Assembly: GCA_902604545.1 (NCBI GenBank) | Contig: CACKZG010000003.1 | Span: forward strand, 1-49,999 | Direction of reading: 5' to 3' | From: an uncultured Pelagibacteraceae bacterium | GTDB lineage: Bacteria > Pseudomonadota > Alphaproteobacteria > Pelagibacterales > Pelagibacteraceae | Length of the DNA: 49,999 bases | In this document: positions 25,848-36,270 of the stretch, one piece after another | Layout of the letters: every line of letters starts with the position of its first letter | Position numbering within the stretch: the stretch's first letter is position 1 | Made by a program: the position numbers and the translations under genes | The notes under the pieces: model-generated | Databases searched by the model: none | What the model saw: the letters and a program-made list of their open reading frames with translations, nothing else | What the model was told of the DNA's origin: nothing

Positions 25848-26951
25848 ATGCGTATTGCTTATTTATTTAATTCCTCAACTCCATCTTCAAATCCATCTAG
25901 TATTCAAGTTGTAAACACTTGTAGCGCGCTTTCCCAACTATCTAATTCTGTTAAGTTAATAGTCCCAAATACAGGACAGAATTTTTCTCTGACAAAATTT
26001 TATGGGATTAATAAATCACCAAAATTAATTAAATTGAAATATTTTAATAAATTTCCAATTGGTATTAGTTATTATTTATTCTCTTTTTTTTCTATAACTT
26101 ATGCTATTTTTGATAAAACAGAACTCTATATAACAAGAAATATTTTTAATCTTATCTTATTAAACATTCTAAAAAAAAAAGTAATAATCGAAATTCATCA
26201 TGATTTTAATTATGAAGGTAGAATAGTTAAATTTTTCTGTAAATATACCAATCTATTTGATAAAAAAAATATTGTTAAAATTGTAGCAATTACAAACGCT
26301 GTTAAAAAATATCTTGTTAAAAATTTTAGAGTTGATGCAAAAAAAATAGAAGTAATTTCTAGCGCATCATCTTTAAAATTTAAATTTAGCAACCTGAAGA
26401 AAAAAAATTTTTATAACATTGGTTATTTTGGAAGTTTAGATACCAGCAAAGGTATAAATTTTATTATTAAATTAGCAAATAAAGATAAAGTTAATAAATA
26501 TTATATCTATGGAGGTAGTCAACAAGATGTATCTAAATTAAAAAAAAGAAAAATTCCAAATAATTTAAAAATTAACCAGAGTGTTCAGTATGGAAGACTT
26601 AAACCTATTATCTCAAAAATGGATATCTTATTAATGCCATCAAATACAAAAAAAATTAGATCTATAGGTAAAATTGGTAATATTGTAAAATTTACATCAC
26701 CTTTAAAATTATTTGATTATTTAGCGTCTGGAAAATTAATTATAACTAGCAACGTAAGAGTTTTTAAAGAAATTTTAACAGATGGAAAAAATTGTTTAGT
26801 AGTAAATAATTTTAATATCAATAACTGGATAAAAAAAATTAATAAAGTCAAAATTGAAATATCAAAACATAATAAAATTAAAAAAAATGCTTTTAATTTT
26901 TCAAAAGAGTACACGTATTTAAAAAGAGCAAAAAAAATATTAGATTTTTAA
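25848..26951 (+). CDS. Family 4 (GT-B) glycosyltransferase
   Basis: NIGYFGSLDTSKGINFIIKLA, LLMPSNTKKI, SPLKLFDYLASGKLIITSNVRVFKEIL. Confidence 0.85.
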   Translation: MRIAYLFNSSTPSSNPSSIQVVNTCSALSQLSNSVKLIVPNTGQNFSLTKFYGINKSPKLIKLKYFNKFPIGISYYLFSFFSITYAIFDKTELYITRNIFNLILLNILKKKVIIEIHHDFNYEGRIVKFFCKYTNLFDKKNIVKIVAITNAVKKYLVKNFRVDAKKIEVISSASSLKFKFSNLKKKNFYNIGYFGSLDTSKGINFIIKLANKDKVNKYYIYGGSQQDVSKLKKRKIPNNLKINQSVQYGRLKPIISKMDILLMPSNTKKIRSIGKIGNIVKFTSPLKLFDYLASGKLIITSNVRVFKEILTDGKNCLVVNNFNINNWIKKINKVKIEISKHNKIKKNAFNFSKEYTYLKRAKKILDF

Positions 26952-26976
26952 ATTAAATTCTATAAAGCTTTACAGC

Positions 26977-27726
26977 TCATCTACTAATTATTTTTTTTAA
27001 ATAACTTAAATGATGAAAAACTATAGCAGCACTATTAGATATATTTAGACTTTCAATTTTTTTGTTTATATCTATTTTAACAAAAAAATCTGCATATTTT
27101 CCCGTATGCTCTCTCATTCCAAAGCCTTCAGAACCAAAGAGAAGAACATTTTTCCCCTCCCATTTAATTTCAGTAAAGTTTTTTTCACCTCTTGCATCAA
27201 AACCGTAAACCCAAAAATTTTTTTCTTTTAAGTTTTTAAGTGTTGAGTTAATATTAGATACTTGAAAAATATTTAAATGCTCCATACAACCACTTGCAGA
27301 TTTATATAAAAGTTTACTTTCTTTTGGAAATTGTCTTTCTTTTATAATTAATCCATCTATGTTAAAAGATGAAGCACTTCTAATTAACGAACCAATATTT
27401 CTTGGATCTGTTACTTCATCTAAACAAACAAGTGTACAATTCTTTTTTTCTTTTATAAATTCCTTTAATTTAGGTTGGTTCAAGTGTTCGATTTCGGCAA
27501 TGTAACCACCATGCATTAATTGTTCTTTTGAAGTGTATTTATCTAATTCCTTTTTAGATTTAAAATAAACCTTAACGTCTTCTAAAACATTTTTTTTTGG
27601 ATTTTTTCTGTGAATATTTTTTTTTGCATCTTCTGTCAAAAATACTCTTAAAACTTTTCGGTTTGGGTTTCTAAGAGCCTCTATTACAGCGTGTTGACCA
27701 GCAATAAAAAAAGATGATTTGTTCAT
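26977..27726 (-). CDS. rlmB: TrmH/SpoU family 23S rRNA 2'-O-methyltransferase (RlmB-like)
   Basis: FIAGQHAVIEALRNPNRKV, DEVTDPRNIGSLIRSASSF, LFGSEGFGMRE, LNISNSAAIVFHHL. Confidence 0.93.
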   Translation of the reverse strand: MNKSSFFIAGQHAVIEALRNPNRKVLRVFLTEDAKKNIHRKNPKKNVLEDVKVYFKSKKELDKYTSKEQLMHGGYIAEIEHLNQPKLKEFIKEKKNCTLVCLDEVTDPRNIGSLIRSASSFNIDGLIIKERQFPKESKLLYKSASGCMEHLNIFQVSNINSTLKNLKEKNFWVYGFDARGEKNFTEIKWEGKNVLLFGSEGFGMREHTGKYADFFVKIDINKKIESLNISNSAAIVFHHLSYLKKIISR

Positions 27727-27854
27727 AATTTTAAGAGACTTTTACACGTTTTTTTGAATATTTTCCTATTAAATCACGTGTTGCATTTGAACAAATAAAA
27801 TATATAAAACCCATGTTGTTTAAAGCTTTATTGAACAGGGGACACTTCCCCATG

Positions 27855-27940
27855 GGAGGGGTTCCAGAGCGGTCAAATGGGGCGGGCTGTAAACCCGTTG
27901 ACTTCGGTCTTCGAAAGTTCGAATCTTTCCCCCTCCACCA
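27855..27940 (+). tRNA. tRNA-Tyr(GTA), CCA encoded
   Basis: ggaggggttccagagcggtcaaatggggcgggctgtaaacccgttgacttcggtcttcgaaagttcgaatctttccccctccacca. Confidence 0.96.
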
Positions 27941-27984
27941 TTCAATAAATTTTAGGTAACGTGGAGTGTTACTCTTGGGGTTGT

Positions 27985-28058
27985 GCGGGTGTAGTTCAAT
28001 GGTAGAACGCTAGCCTTCCAAGCTGGATGTAAGGGTTCGATTCCCTTTACCCGCTCCA
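27985..28058 (+). tRNA. tRNA-Gly(TCC), CCA encoded
   Basis: gcgggtgtagttcaatggtagaacgctagccttccaagctggatgtaagggttcgattccctttacccgctcca. Confidence 0.96.
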
Positions 28059-28105
28059 AGAAATTAAAATTAGAAGAAACAAAAAAAAACTGAGGTAAAA
28101 ACGTA

Positions 28106-29296
28106 ATGTCAAAAGAAAAATTTGTAAGAAATAAACCCCACTGTAACATTGGGACTATTGGTCATGTCGACCATGGTAAAACAACTCTTACTGCTGCGAT
28201 TACAAATGTATTAGCACAAGCTGGCGGCGGAACTGCAGTTGCTTATGATCAGATTGATAAAGCACCTGAAGAAAAAGAAAGAGGTATAACTATTTCAACA
28301 GCACACGTTGAGTATGAAACTGAAAAAAGACACTATGCTCACGTAGATTGCCCTGGTCACGCTGACTATGTTAAAAACATGATCACTGGTGCTGCACAAA
28401 TGGATGGAGCAATTTTAGTTGTTAACGCAGCTGACGGCCCAATGCCACAAACAAGAGAGCACATTCTTTTAGGAAGACAAGTTGGTATTCCTGCAATTGT
28501 TGTTTATTTAAATAAAGTAGATCAAGTTGATGATAAAGAAATGATTGAACTTGTTGAAGAAGAAATTAGAGAACTTTTAACTTCATATAAATACCCAGGT
28601 GATAAAACACCAATTGTTAAAGGTTCCGCTTTAGCAGCAGTAGAGGGTAGAGATGATGAAATTGGAAAAAATTCAATTTTAGAATTAATGAAAGCTGTTG
28701 ACGAACATATTCCACAACCAGCTAGAGAAGTTGATAAACCGTTCTTGATGCCAATTGAAGACGTGTTCTCAATTTCTGGAAGAGGAACAGTTGCAACTGG
28801 TAGAGTTGAGTCAGGTGTAATTAAGACTGGAGAAGAAGTTGAAATAGTTGGTATTAAAGAAACTAAAAAATCAGTTTGTACTGGAGTTGAAATGTTTAGA
28901 AAACTTTTAGACTCTGGTGAAGCTGGTGATAACGTTGGAATTTTATTGAGAGGTATTGAAAGAACTGATATTGAAAGAGGCCAAGTTCTTTGTAAACCTG
29001 GTTCAATTACTCCACACACTAAATTTGAAGCTCAAGCGTATGTACTTAAAAAAGATGAAGGTGGAAGACATACTCCATTTTTTACTAAGTACAGACCACA
29101 GTTTTATTTTAGAACAACAGACGTTACAGGTGAAGTAGAATTACCAGCTGGTACTGAAATGGTTATGCCAGGTGATGATGCTAAATTTACTGTTAAACTA
29201 ATTACACCAATTGCTATGGCAGAGAAATTAAATTTTGCTATTAGGGAAGGTGGAAGAACTGTTGGAGCAGGAGTAGTAACTAAAATTATAGAGTAA
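28106..29296 (+). CDS. tuf: Elongation factor Tu
   Basis: [41 protein letters not shown]. Confidence 0.99.
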   Translation: MSKEKFVRNKPHCNIGTIGHVDHGKTTLTAAITNVLAQAGGGTAVAYDQIDKAPEEKERGITISTAHVEYETEKRHYAHVDCPGHADYVKNMITGAAQMDGAILVVNAADGPMPQTREHILLGRQVGIPAIVVYLNKVDQVDDKEMIELVEEEIRELLTSYKYPGDKTPIVKGSALAAVEGRDDEIGKNSILELMKAVDEHIPQPAREVDKPFLMPIEDVFSISGRGTVATGRVESGVIKTGEEVEIVGIKETKKSVCTGVEMFRKLLDSGEAGDNVGILLRGIERTDIERGQVLCKPGSITPHTKFEAQAYVLKKDEGGRHTPFFTKYRPQFYFRTTDVTGEVELPAGTEMVMPGDDAKFTVKLITPIAMAEKLNFAIREGGRTVGAGVVTKIIE

Positions 29297-29306
29297 CTCT
29301 ATAAAT

Positions 29307-29382
29307 AGGAGTGTAGCTCAATTGGTAGAGCGCCGGTCTCCAAAACCGGAGGCTGAGGGTTCGAGTCCCTCCGCTCCTGCCA
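29307..29382 (+). tRNA. tRNA-Trp(CCA), CCA end encoded
   Basis: aggagtgtagctcaattggtagagcgccggtctccaaaaccggaggctgagggttcgagtccctccgctcctgcca. Confidence 0.97.
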
Positions 29383-29398
29383 ATTTGAGCTAAAAATT

Positions 29399-29590
29399 AT
29401 GAAGAACCCGATTAAATTTATACAGGAAGTAAAACAAGAGGCTTTTAAAGTTACTTGGCCTACTTGGAAAGAAACTTTGCAAGGTGCTTTAATGGTATTT
29501 GCAATGGCAGTTATTATGTCTTTATTTTTTCTTCTCTTAGATCAAGTTTTGAAATTTTTCTTAGAACTTTTACTTAAAGTGAGTATATGA
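29399..29590 (+). CDS. secE: Preprotein translocase subunit SecE
   Basis: 63 aa; FIQEVKQEAFKVTWPTWKET plus a TM segment; upstream of nusG. Confidence 0.95.
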   Translation: MKNPIKFIQEVKQEAFKVTWPTWKETLQGALMVFAMAVIMSLFFLLLDQVLKFFLELLLKVSI

Positions 29591-30120
29591 TGAAAAATTG
29601 GTACATAGTTCAGTCTCATTCTAGCTTTGAAAATAAAGTAGCCTCTTTAATAAAGGAAGAGGCAGATAAAGCCAAAATTGCTGATAAGTTTGAGGAAATT
29701 ATTGTTCCAACTCACGATGTGACAGAAGTTAAAAGAGGAAAAAGAATTCAAAGAAAAAAGAAATATTTTCCTGGATATGTATTAATAAAGAGTGAGATGG
29801 ATAATAATATTTACCATATGATCAAAGGAATAAAAAGAGTGAGTGGTTTCCTTGGATCAAAGGGTATCCCAGTTCCAGTTTCTGATAAAGAAGTTGAGAA
29901 AATTTTAGGTCAAATTAAAGATGGTGTGGCTCAGCCAAAATCTGGTATAGATTACAGCGTTGGTGAAAAAGTTCAGGTTGTTGATGGACCATTTGCATCA
30001 TTTAATGGAATGATTGAAGAAATTGATGAAGAAAAAGCTAGACTTAAGGTTTCAGTTTCTATATTTGGTCGTCCAACACCAGTAGATTTAGAATATAACC
30101 AAGTTGAGAAAGTAAGTTAA
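29587..30120 (+). CDS. nusG: Transcription antitermination protein NusG
   Basis: [39 protein letters not shown]. Confidence 0.98.
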   Translation: MMKNWYIVQSHSSFENKVASLIKEEADKAKIADKFEEIIVPTHDVTEVKRGKRIQRKKKYFPGYVLIKSEMDNNIYHMIKGIKRVSGFLGSKGIPVPVSDKEVEKILGQIKDGVAQPKSGIDYSVGEKVQVVDGPFASFNGMIEEIDEEKARLKVSVSIFGRPTPVDLEYNQVEKVS

Positions 30121-30545
30121 TGGCAAAAGAGATTAGTGGATTTATAAAATTACAAATTAAAGGTGGACAAGCAAATCCTGCTCCTCCTGTTGGTCCAGCA
30201 TTAGGTCAACGTGGAGTGAATATAATGGAATTTTGTAAAGCATTTAATGATAAAACAAAATCTATGGCAGGAAAACCTGTCCCAGTTGAAATTACTGTTT
30301 ACAAAGATAAAAAATTTGATTTTAAAATTAAATCACCACCTGCATCGTTCTTTATTAAAGAAGCTGTAAAATTAAAAGGTGGATCAAAAGAACCAGGAAG
30401 AAATATTGTAGCTTCAATTTCAAAAAAGCAATTAGAGGATATTGCTAAAGAAAAAATGAATGATTTAAATGCTCACGATATAAATGAAGCAGTAAAAATA
30501 ATTGCAGGTTCAGCTAGATCAATGGGAATAGAGGTAAAAGAATAA
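30120..30545 (+). CDS. rplK: 50S ribosomal protein L11
   Basis: [36 protein letters not shown]. Confidence 0.98.
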   Translation: MAKEISGFIKLQIKGGQANPAPPVGPALGQRGVNIMEFCKAFNDKTKSMAGKPVPVEITVYKDKKFDFKIKSPPASFFIKEAVKLKGGSKEPGRNIVASISKKQLEDIAKEKMNDLNAHDINEAVKIIAGSARSMGIEVKE

Positions 30546-31234
30546 TGGCTTCAAAAAGATATAAAAAATTACCAGAAAAAACCAAAGATTTAAATGCAGA
30601 GTCTATTGAAAAATTATTCACTGAACTTAAAAAAAACTGTACAACAAAATTTGATGAGTCGTTAGATTTAAGTTTTCAAATAAATAATAAGCAAAAAAAA
30701 GGTGAAGTTAACATTAGAACAGTAGTAAATCTACCTGGAGGAACAGGTAAGAAAGTTAAAGTTGCAGTTGTTTGTGAAGAAAATAAAATACAAGAAGCAA
30801 AAGATGCAGGTGCCGATATTGTTGGTGGAGATGAATTTGTAGAACAAATTAAAAGTGGAGATTTAAATTTTGAAAAATTAATTTGTACGCCAGGAATGAT
30901 GATTAAACTTTCAAAACTAGGAAAAGTATTAGGTCCAAAAGGATTAATGCCAAATCCAAAACTTGGATCAGTATCTGAAAATATTATAGAAGCAGTAACA
31001 AATGCTAAATCAGGACAAGTAGAAATTAGAAATGATAAAGATGGAAACATTGGAGTAAGTATTGGAAAAAAATCTTTTAGTGACGATCAATTATTAAAAA
31101 ATTATAATGCAATATTAGATGCACTGGAAAAGGAAAAGTCAAACAACACACTCAAAGGTGATTTGATTAAAGGTGTGTTTGCAACTTCTACAATGGGTGT
31201 TTCTTACAAAGTTAAATTAGGAAAGTCGATATAG
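30545..31234 (+). CDS. rplA: 50S ribosomal protein L1
   Basis: LGKVLGPKGLMPNPKLGSV. Confidence 0.98.
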   Translation: MASKRYKKLPEKTKDLNAESIEKLFTELKKNCTTKFDESLDLSFQINNKQKKGEVNIRTVVNLPGGTGKKVKVAVVCEENKIQEAKDAGADIVGGDEFVEQIKSGDLNFEKLICTPGMMIKLSKLGKVLGPKGLMPNPKLGSVSENIIEAVTNAKSGQVEIRNDKDGNIGVSIGKKSFSDDQLLKNYNAILDALEKEKSNNTLKGDLIKGVFATSTMGVSYKVKLGKSI

Positions 31235-31236
31235 TT

Positions 31237-31758
31237 ATGATGAACAAAGAACAAAAGAAAAATTATATTGAAGAAATGACTAGCAAGTTTGAGAATAGTA
31301 AAGCTGTTATGGTTACTCATTATCAAGGTTTAAACATGACTCAATTAGATGAATTGAGAGCAAAAATGAGAGAACATGGAATCATTTTCAAAATAACAAA
31401 AAACAGAATTACAAAATTAGCTTTAGAAAAAACAAAGTGTAAAGATTTATCAAATTTATTTTCTGGTCCTACAGCAGTTGCATTTGGAGAGGATGCTATA
31501 ATGTCTGCAAGGATTCTTTCAAAATTTGCAAAAGACAACGAAAACTTAAAATTAATTGGTGGAATTATGGATAACGAGGTCTTAGATCAGGCTGGCGTCC
31601 AAAATGTAGCAAGTTTACCTACATTAGATGAAGCAAGAGCCAATATTGTGGGTATTTTGAACGCTTCTGCATCTAAATTAATCAGTATTTTGCTTGCACA
31701 TTCAGAAAAAATGAGTAGTTTGTCGGCAGAAAATTCTGAAACACAACCTAAAGAGTAA
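31237..31758 (+). CDS. rplJ: 50S ribosomal protein L10
   Basis: L10-type sequence ([39 protein letters not shown]) in the rplKAJL order. Confidence 0.96.
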   Translation: MMNKEQKKNYIEEMTSKFENSKAVMVTHYQGLNMTQLDELRAKMREHGIIFKITKNRITKLALEKTKCKDLSNLFSGPTAVAFGEDAIMSARILSKFAKDNENLKLIGGIMDNEVLDQAGVQNVASLPTLDEARANIVGILNASASKLISILLAHSEKMSSLSAENSETQPKE

Positions 31759-31763
31759 TACAT

Positions 31764-32129
31764 ATGCCTGACCTAAACAAAATTATAGAAGACTTATCAA
31801 GTTTGACTGTTGCAGAGGCAGCTGAACTTTCAAAACAATTAGAAGAAAAATGGGGTGTAACTCCAATGGCAGCAGCAGCTCCAGCAGCAGCAGGTGGTGC
31901 GGCTCCAGCAGAAGATAAAGATGATTTTACAATCATGCTAGTGTCTGCAGGTGATAAAAAAATTAACGTTATAAAAGAAGTAAGAGCAGCTACTTCATTA
32001 GGTTTAAAAGAAGCTAAAGATCTTGTAGAGGGAGCACCAAAAGAAGTAAAATCTGGTGTAAACAAAAAAGAAGCTGAGGAGATCAAAGCTAAGTTAGAAG
32101 CTGCTGGCGCTAAAGTAGAACTTAAATAA
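31764..32129 (+). CDS. rplL: 50S ribosomal protein L7/L12
   Basis: Ala-rich hinge and C-terminal domain ([53 protein letters not shown]). Confidence 0.98.
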   Translation: MPDLNKIIEDLSSLTVAEAAELSKQLEEKWGVTPMAAAAPAAAGGAAPAEDKDDFTIMLVSAGDKKINVIKEVRAATSLGLKEAKDLVEGAPKEVKSGVNKKEAEEIKAKLEAAGAKVELK

Positions 32130-32147
32130 ATAAAATAGAAAGAATTC

Positions 32148-32175
32148 AAATACTGGTTATTTTTAATCAGTATTT
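32148..32175 (+). promoter_or_regulatory. 12-bp-stem hairpin in the rplL-rpoB intergenic region
   Basis: AAATACTGGTTA-TTTT-TAATCAGTATTT; one G:U pair, TTTT loop. Confidence 0.65.
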
Positions 32176-32184
32176 TAAATATAG

Positions 32185-35100
32185 ATGCAATTATCTTTTA
32201 CTGAAAAGAAAAACATTAGAAAAAGTTTTGGTAAACTAAAAGAAGGTTTATCTATACCTAACTTAATTGAAGTACAAAAAAATTCTTATAAAGAATTAAC
32301 AGAATTTAATACTGAAGCAGCTGAACTCACCAAAGGTTTCGATAGAGTATTTAAAAGTATTTTTCCAATTGAGGATTTAAATGACAAAGCAACCTTAGAG
32401 TATGTTTCATACAGATTAGAAAAACCAAAATTTGATGTTGAAGAGTGTATAGCAAGAGGTCTTACTTATTCATCTGCTCTAAAGTGTACTTTAAGACTAG
32501 TTGTTTACGAAATAGACCAAGAAAATAATACAAAAGATATTTTGTCAGCTAAAGAGCAAGAAGTTTATATGGGCGAAGTTCCCATGATGACTAATAGTGG
32601 AACTTTTATAACTAACGGTGTTCAAAGAGTTGTAGTAAACCAAATGCATAGAAGTCCAGGTGTATTTTTTGATCATGATAAAGGCAAAACCCATGCAAGC
32701 GGTAAACTTTTATTTAATTGTAGAGTGATACCTAATAGAGGTTCTTGGTTAGATTTTGAATACGATGTTAAAGATTTTTTATATTTTAAAATTGACAGAA
32801 AAAAGAAAATTTTTTCATCTACTTTATTACTAGCATTAGGTTATACGAAATCAGAAATAGTAGATGAGTTTTACGAGAATGAACAATATACTTTTGATCC
32901 AAATACAGAAAAGTGGAAAACGAAATTTAATCCAGAAAACTATAAAGCTAAAAATTTCTCAGAAGAAGTAATTGATGCTAAGACTGGTAAAGTAGTAATT
33001 AAATTAGGTGACAAAATTAATTTTTTAAGTGCAAAAAAATTAGAAAAAGATGGTTTAAAAGATATATTAGTTTCTAGCGAGTCTTTATTTGGTAAATTTT
33101 TACATAGAGATATTAAAGTAGATGAAAAAGATGATGTATTCAAAATTGGTACTGAATTAAATGAGACAATTATTCAACAAATTTTAGATGCAAATATACA
33201 TACACTTCAAATTTCTGTTACAAACTCTATAAACAAAGGACCTTATCTCCTTACAACTATTTTAGCTGATAAAAATAATACCAAAGACGAAGCAATCACG
33301 GAAATTTATAAAATGCTAAGACCTGGAGAGCCGCCAACCATTGAAATAGCAACTCAAATATTTAACAATCTTTTCTTTAGTTCAGATAGATATGATTTGT
33401 CTGATGTTGGAAGGGTTAAAATGAACTCAAGATTAAACCAAGAATGCTCAGATAAAATTACTATATTGAGAAATGACGACATCATTGCAATAATTCATAA
33501 AATGTTAGATTTACGTGATGGTAAAGATGATGTTGATGACATAGATCACCTGGGAAATAGAAGGGTACGTTCTGTTGGAGAGTTAGTTGAAAACCAAGCA
33601 AGAATTGGTATTTATAGAATGGAAAGAGCCATTAAAGAAAAAATGACAACTCTAGATGTTGAGTCAGCAATGCCTCAGGATTTAATTAATGCAAAACCGT
33701 TAACAGTTTCTTTAAAAGATTTTTTTGCTAGTTCACAACTTTCACAGTTTATGGATCAAACAAATCCATTATCTGAAATTACCCACAAGAGAAGGGTATC
33801 AGCATTAGGTCCAGGTGGTTTAACAAGAGAAAGAGCAGGTTTTGAAGTTCGAGACGTACATCCAACTCACTATGGAAGAATTTGTCCAATTGAGACACCA
33901 GAAGGTCCAAATATTGGTTTGATAAATAGTTTATCTACGTATGCTAAGATTAATAAATATGGCTTTATTGAAAGCCCATATAAAAAAGTTAAAAATGGAG
34001 TTGTTCAAGACAAAGTTGAATACTTGTCTGCAATGGAGGAAACAAAATTCACTATTGCTCAAGCAAATACTAAACTTGATAAAAATGGAAAGATTACAGA
34101 AGAATTAGTTTCATGCAGACAAAATCTAAATTTTCTTTTAGCAAAACCTGATACAATTGATTACATCGATGTTTCACCTAAACAACTTGTATCAGTTGCA
34201 GCATCATTAATTCCTTTCTTGGAAAATGATGATGCAAATAGAGCATTGATGGGATCAAACATGATGAGGCAAGCAGTTCCATTGTTAAAACCTGAATCGC
34301 CACTTGTAGGTACAGGAATTGAAAGCGATGTTGCTTTAGACTCTGGGGTCACTATTGTTGCTAAGCGTAATGGTATTGTTGACAAAATAGATGGTAAAAG
34401 AATAGTTATTAAAGTAACCGAGGAAGCAGATTTTAGTAAGTCCGGAGTCGATATCTACAACCTTCAAAAATTTAAAAGGTCAAACCAGAATACTTGTATT
34501 AATCAAAGACCACTAGTTAGAGTTGGTGATAAGGTTAAATCTGGAGATATTATAGCCGATGGTCCTTCAACAAAATTAGGTGAACTTGCTTTAGGTAAGA
34601 ATGTTACTGTAGCATTCATGCCATGGCAAGGTTATAACTTTGAAGATTCTATCCTTATTTCAGAAAGGTGTGTTACAGATGATGTATTCACATCTGTTCA
34701 CATTGTTGAATACGAAATAATGGCGAGAGATACAAAACTTGGTGAAGAAGAAATAACTAGAGATATACCAAATGTAAACGAAGAAGCTTTAAAAAACCTT
34801 GATGAATCTGGAATAGTTTATATAGGAGCAGAAGTTAATGCTGGTGATATTTTAGTTGGTAAAGTTACCCCAAAAGGAGATTCGGCATCAGGACCTGAAG
34901 AAAAATTATTAAGATCAATTTTTGGAGAAAAAGCTATTGATGTAACTGATACATCTCTAAGAATGTCTAGAGGGTCAAGTGGAACGGTTGTTGATGTAAG
35001 GGTGTTTAATAGACATGGAATTGAGAAAGACGAAAGATCAATAACTATTGAGAGAGCTGAAATTGAGCAAGTTCAACAAGATAAAATTGTTGAGGAAGAG

Positions 35101-36270
35101 ATATTAGAAAGAAGTATCAAACAAAGAGCCTCACAATTCCTCTCGGGATCATCTTTAACTAAAAAAGTAAAAGATTTATCTGAAGGAACTAAGTTAGATT
35201 TTGATACAATTAATAAATTATCAATTAATGATGTTTTTAAAATCATAGTAGGAAATGTAAATAACGAAGCGACATTAGCTCAATTAAAAGATCAATATAA
35301 TAAAGCCAAACAAGACATCACAGAGAGGTTTGAAGATAAAGTTTTAAAAATTAGAAGTGGTGACGATTTATTACCAAGTGTAATGAAAATGGTAAAGGTA
35401 TTTGTTGCTATAAAAAGAAGACTAAGACCAGGTGATAAAATGTCTGGAAGGCATGGAAACAAAGGAGTTGTAAGTAAAATTGTACCTGTTGAAGATATGC
35501 CATATAGAGAAGATGGTAGACCAGTTGATATTGTATTAAATCCTCTGGGTGTACCAAGTAGGATGAACGTTGGACAAATTTTAGAGACCCATTTGGGATG
35601 GGCATGTAAAGAATTTGGTGAACAAGTTAAAAATTTAGTAAACGAAAATAACAAAAAAATAGAAAGAACAGAAAAAATCGAAAAATTCTTAAAATCTATT
35701 TACGGAGAAGAAATTTTCAACGAAAAAGTAGATAAGTTAAGCAAAAGTGAATTTAAAGATCTTTGTGAAAATTTACAAGATGGTATTGCAATCTCAACGC
35801 CAGTTTTTGATGGCGCTAAAGAAAAAAATGTTACTGAGATGCTTGAACTAGCAAATTTACCAGGATCTGGACAAACTTATTTATGGGATGGAAGAACAGG
35901 AGAGAAATTTGATAGACCAGTTACAGTTGGAATAATCTACATGCTTAAACTTCATCACTTAGTTGAAGATAAAATTCATGCAAGATCTACTGGACCTTAC
36001 AGTTTGGTTACACAACAACCACTTGGTGGTAAAGCACAATTAGGTGGTCAAAGATTTGGGGAAATGGAAGTGTGGGCACTCGAAGCATATGGTGCATCAT
36101 ATACATTACAGGAAATTTTAACTGTTAAATCTGATGACGTTGCAGGAAGAGTTAAAGTATATGAGACTATAGTTAAAGGCGAAGAAAACTTTGAGTCTGG
36201 AATACCAGAGTCATTTAACGTTTTAGTTAAAGAGATTAAATCATTAGCATTAAATGTGGAGCTTAATTAA
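32185..36270 (+). CDS. rpoB: RNA polymerase subunit beta
   Basis: 1361 aa; canonical RpoB motifs ([64 protein letters not shown]). Confidence 0.99.
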   Translation: MQLSFTEKKNIRKSFGKLKEGLSIPNLIEVQKNSYKELTEFNTEAAELTKGFDRVFKSIFPIEDLNDKATLEYVSYRLEKPKFDVEECIARGLTYSSALKCTLRLVVYEIDQENNTKDILSAKEQEVYMGEVPMMTNSGTFITNGVQRVVVNQMHRSPGVFFDHDKGKTHASGKLLFNCRVIPNRGSWLDFEYDVKDFLYFKIDRKKKIFSSTLLLALGYTKSEIVDEFYENEQYTFDPNTEKWKTKFNPENYKAKNFSEEVIDAKTGKVVIKLGDKINFLSAKKLEKDGLKDILVSSESLFGKFLHRDIKVDEKDDVFKIGTELNETIIQQILDANIHTLQISVTNSINKGPYLLTTILADKNNTKDEAITEIYKMLRPGEPPTIEIATQIFNNLFFSSDRYDLSDVGRVKMNSRLNQECSDKITILRNDDIIAIIHKMLDLRDGKDDVDDIDHLGNRRVRSVGELVENQARIGIYRMERAIKEKMTTLDVESAMPQDLINAKPLTVSLKDFFASSQLSQFMDQTNPLSEITHKRRVSALGPGGLTRERAGFEVRDVHPTHYGRICPIETPEGPNIGLINSLSTYAKINKYGFIESPYKKVKNGVVQDKVEYLSAMEETKFTIAQANTKLDKNGKITEELVSCRQNLNFLLAKPDTIDYIDVSPKQLVSVAASLIPFLENDDANRALMGSNMMRQAVPLLKPESPLVGTGIESDVALDSGVTIVAKRNGIVDKIDGKRIVIKVTEEADFSKSGVDIYNLQKFKRSNQNTCINQRPLVRVGDKVKSGDIIADGPSTKLGELALGKNVTVAFMPWQGYNFEDSILISERCVTDDVFTSVHIVEYEIMARDTKLGEEEITRDIPNVNEEALKNLDESGIVYIGAEVNAGDILVGKVTPKGDSASGPEEKLLRSIFGEKAIDVTDTSLRMSRGSSGTVVDVRVFNRHGIEKDERSITIERAEIEQVQQDKIVEEEILERSIKQRASQFLSGSSLTKKVKDLSEGTKLDFDTINKLSINDVFKIIVGNVNNEATLAQLKDQYNKAKQDITERFEDKVLKIRSGDDLLPSVMKMVKVFVAIKRRLRPGDKMSGRHGNKGVVSKIVPVEDMPYREDGRPVDIVLNPLGVPSRMNVGQILETHLGWACKEFGEQVKNLVNENNKKIERTEKIEKFLKSIYGEEIFNEKVDKLSKSEFKDLCENLQDGIAISTPVFDGAKEKNVTEMLELANLPGSGQTYLWDGRTGEKFDRPVTVGIIYMLKLHHLVEDKIHARSTGPYSLVTQQPLGGKAQLGGQRFGEMEVWALEAYGASYTLQEILTVKSDDVAGRVKVYETIVKGEENFESGIPESFNVLVKEIKSLALNVELN

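Noticed and set aside
28522-29019. 165-aa antisense ORF in tuf and similar long antisense ORFs (30676-31050, 31748-32149, 42452-42883, 35292-35654, 49207-49512)
   Set aside because: They lie opposite highly conserved genes, are Ser/Ile/Phe-rich mirror translations of AT-rich coding DNA, and match no known family.
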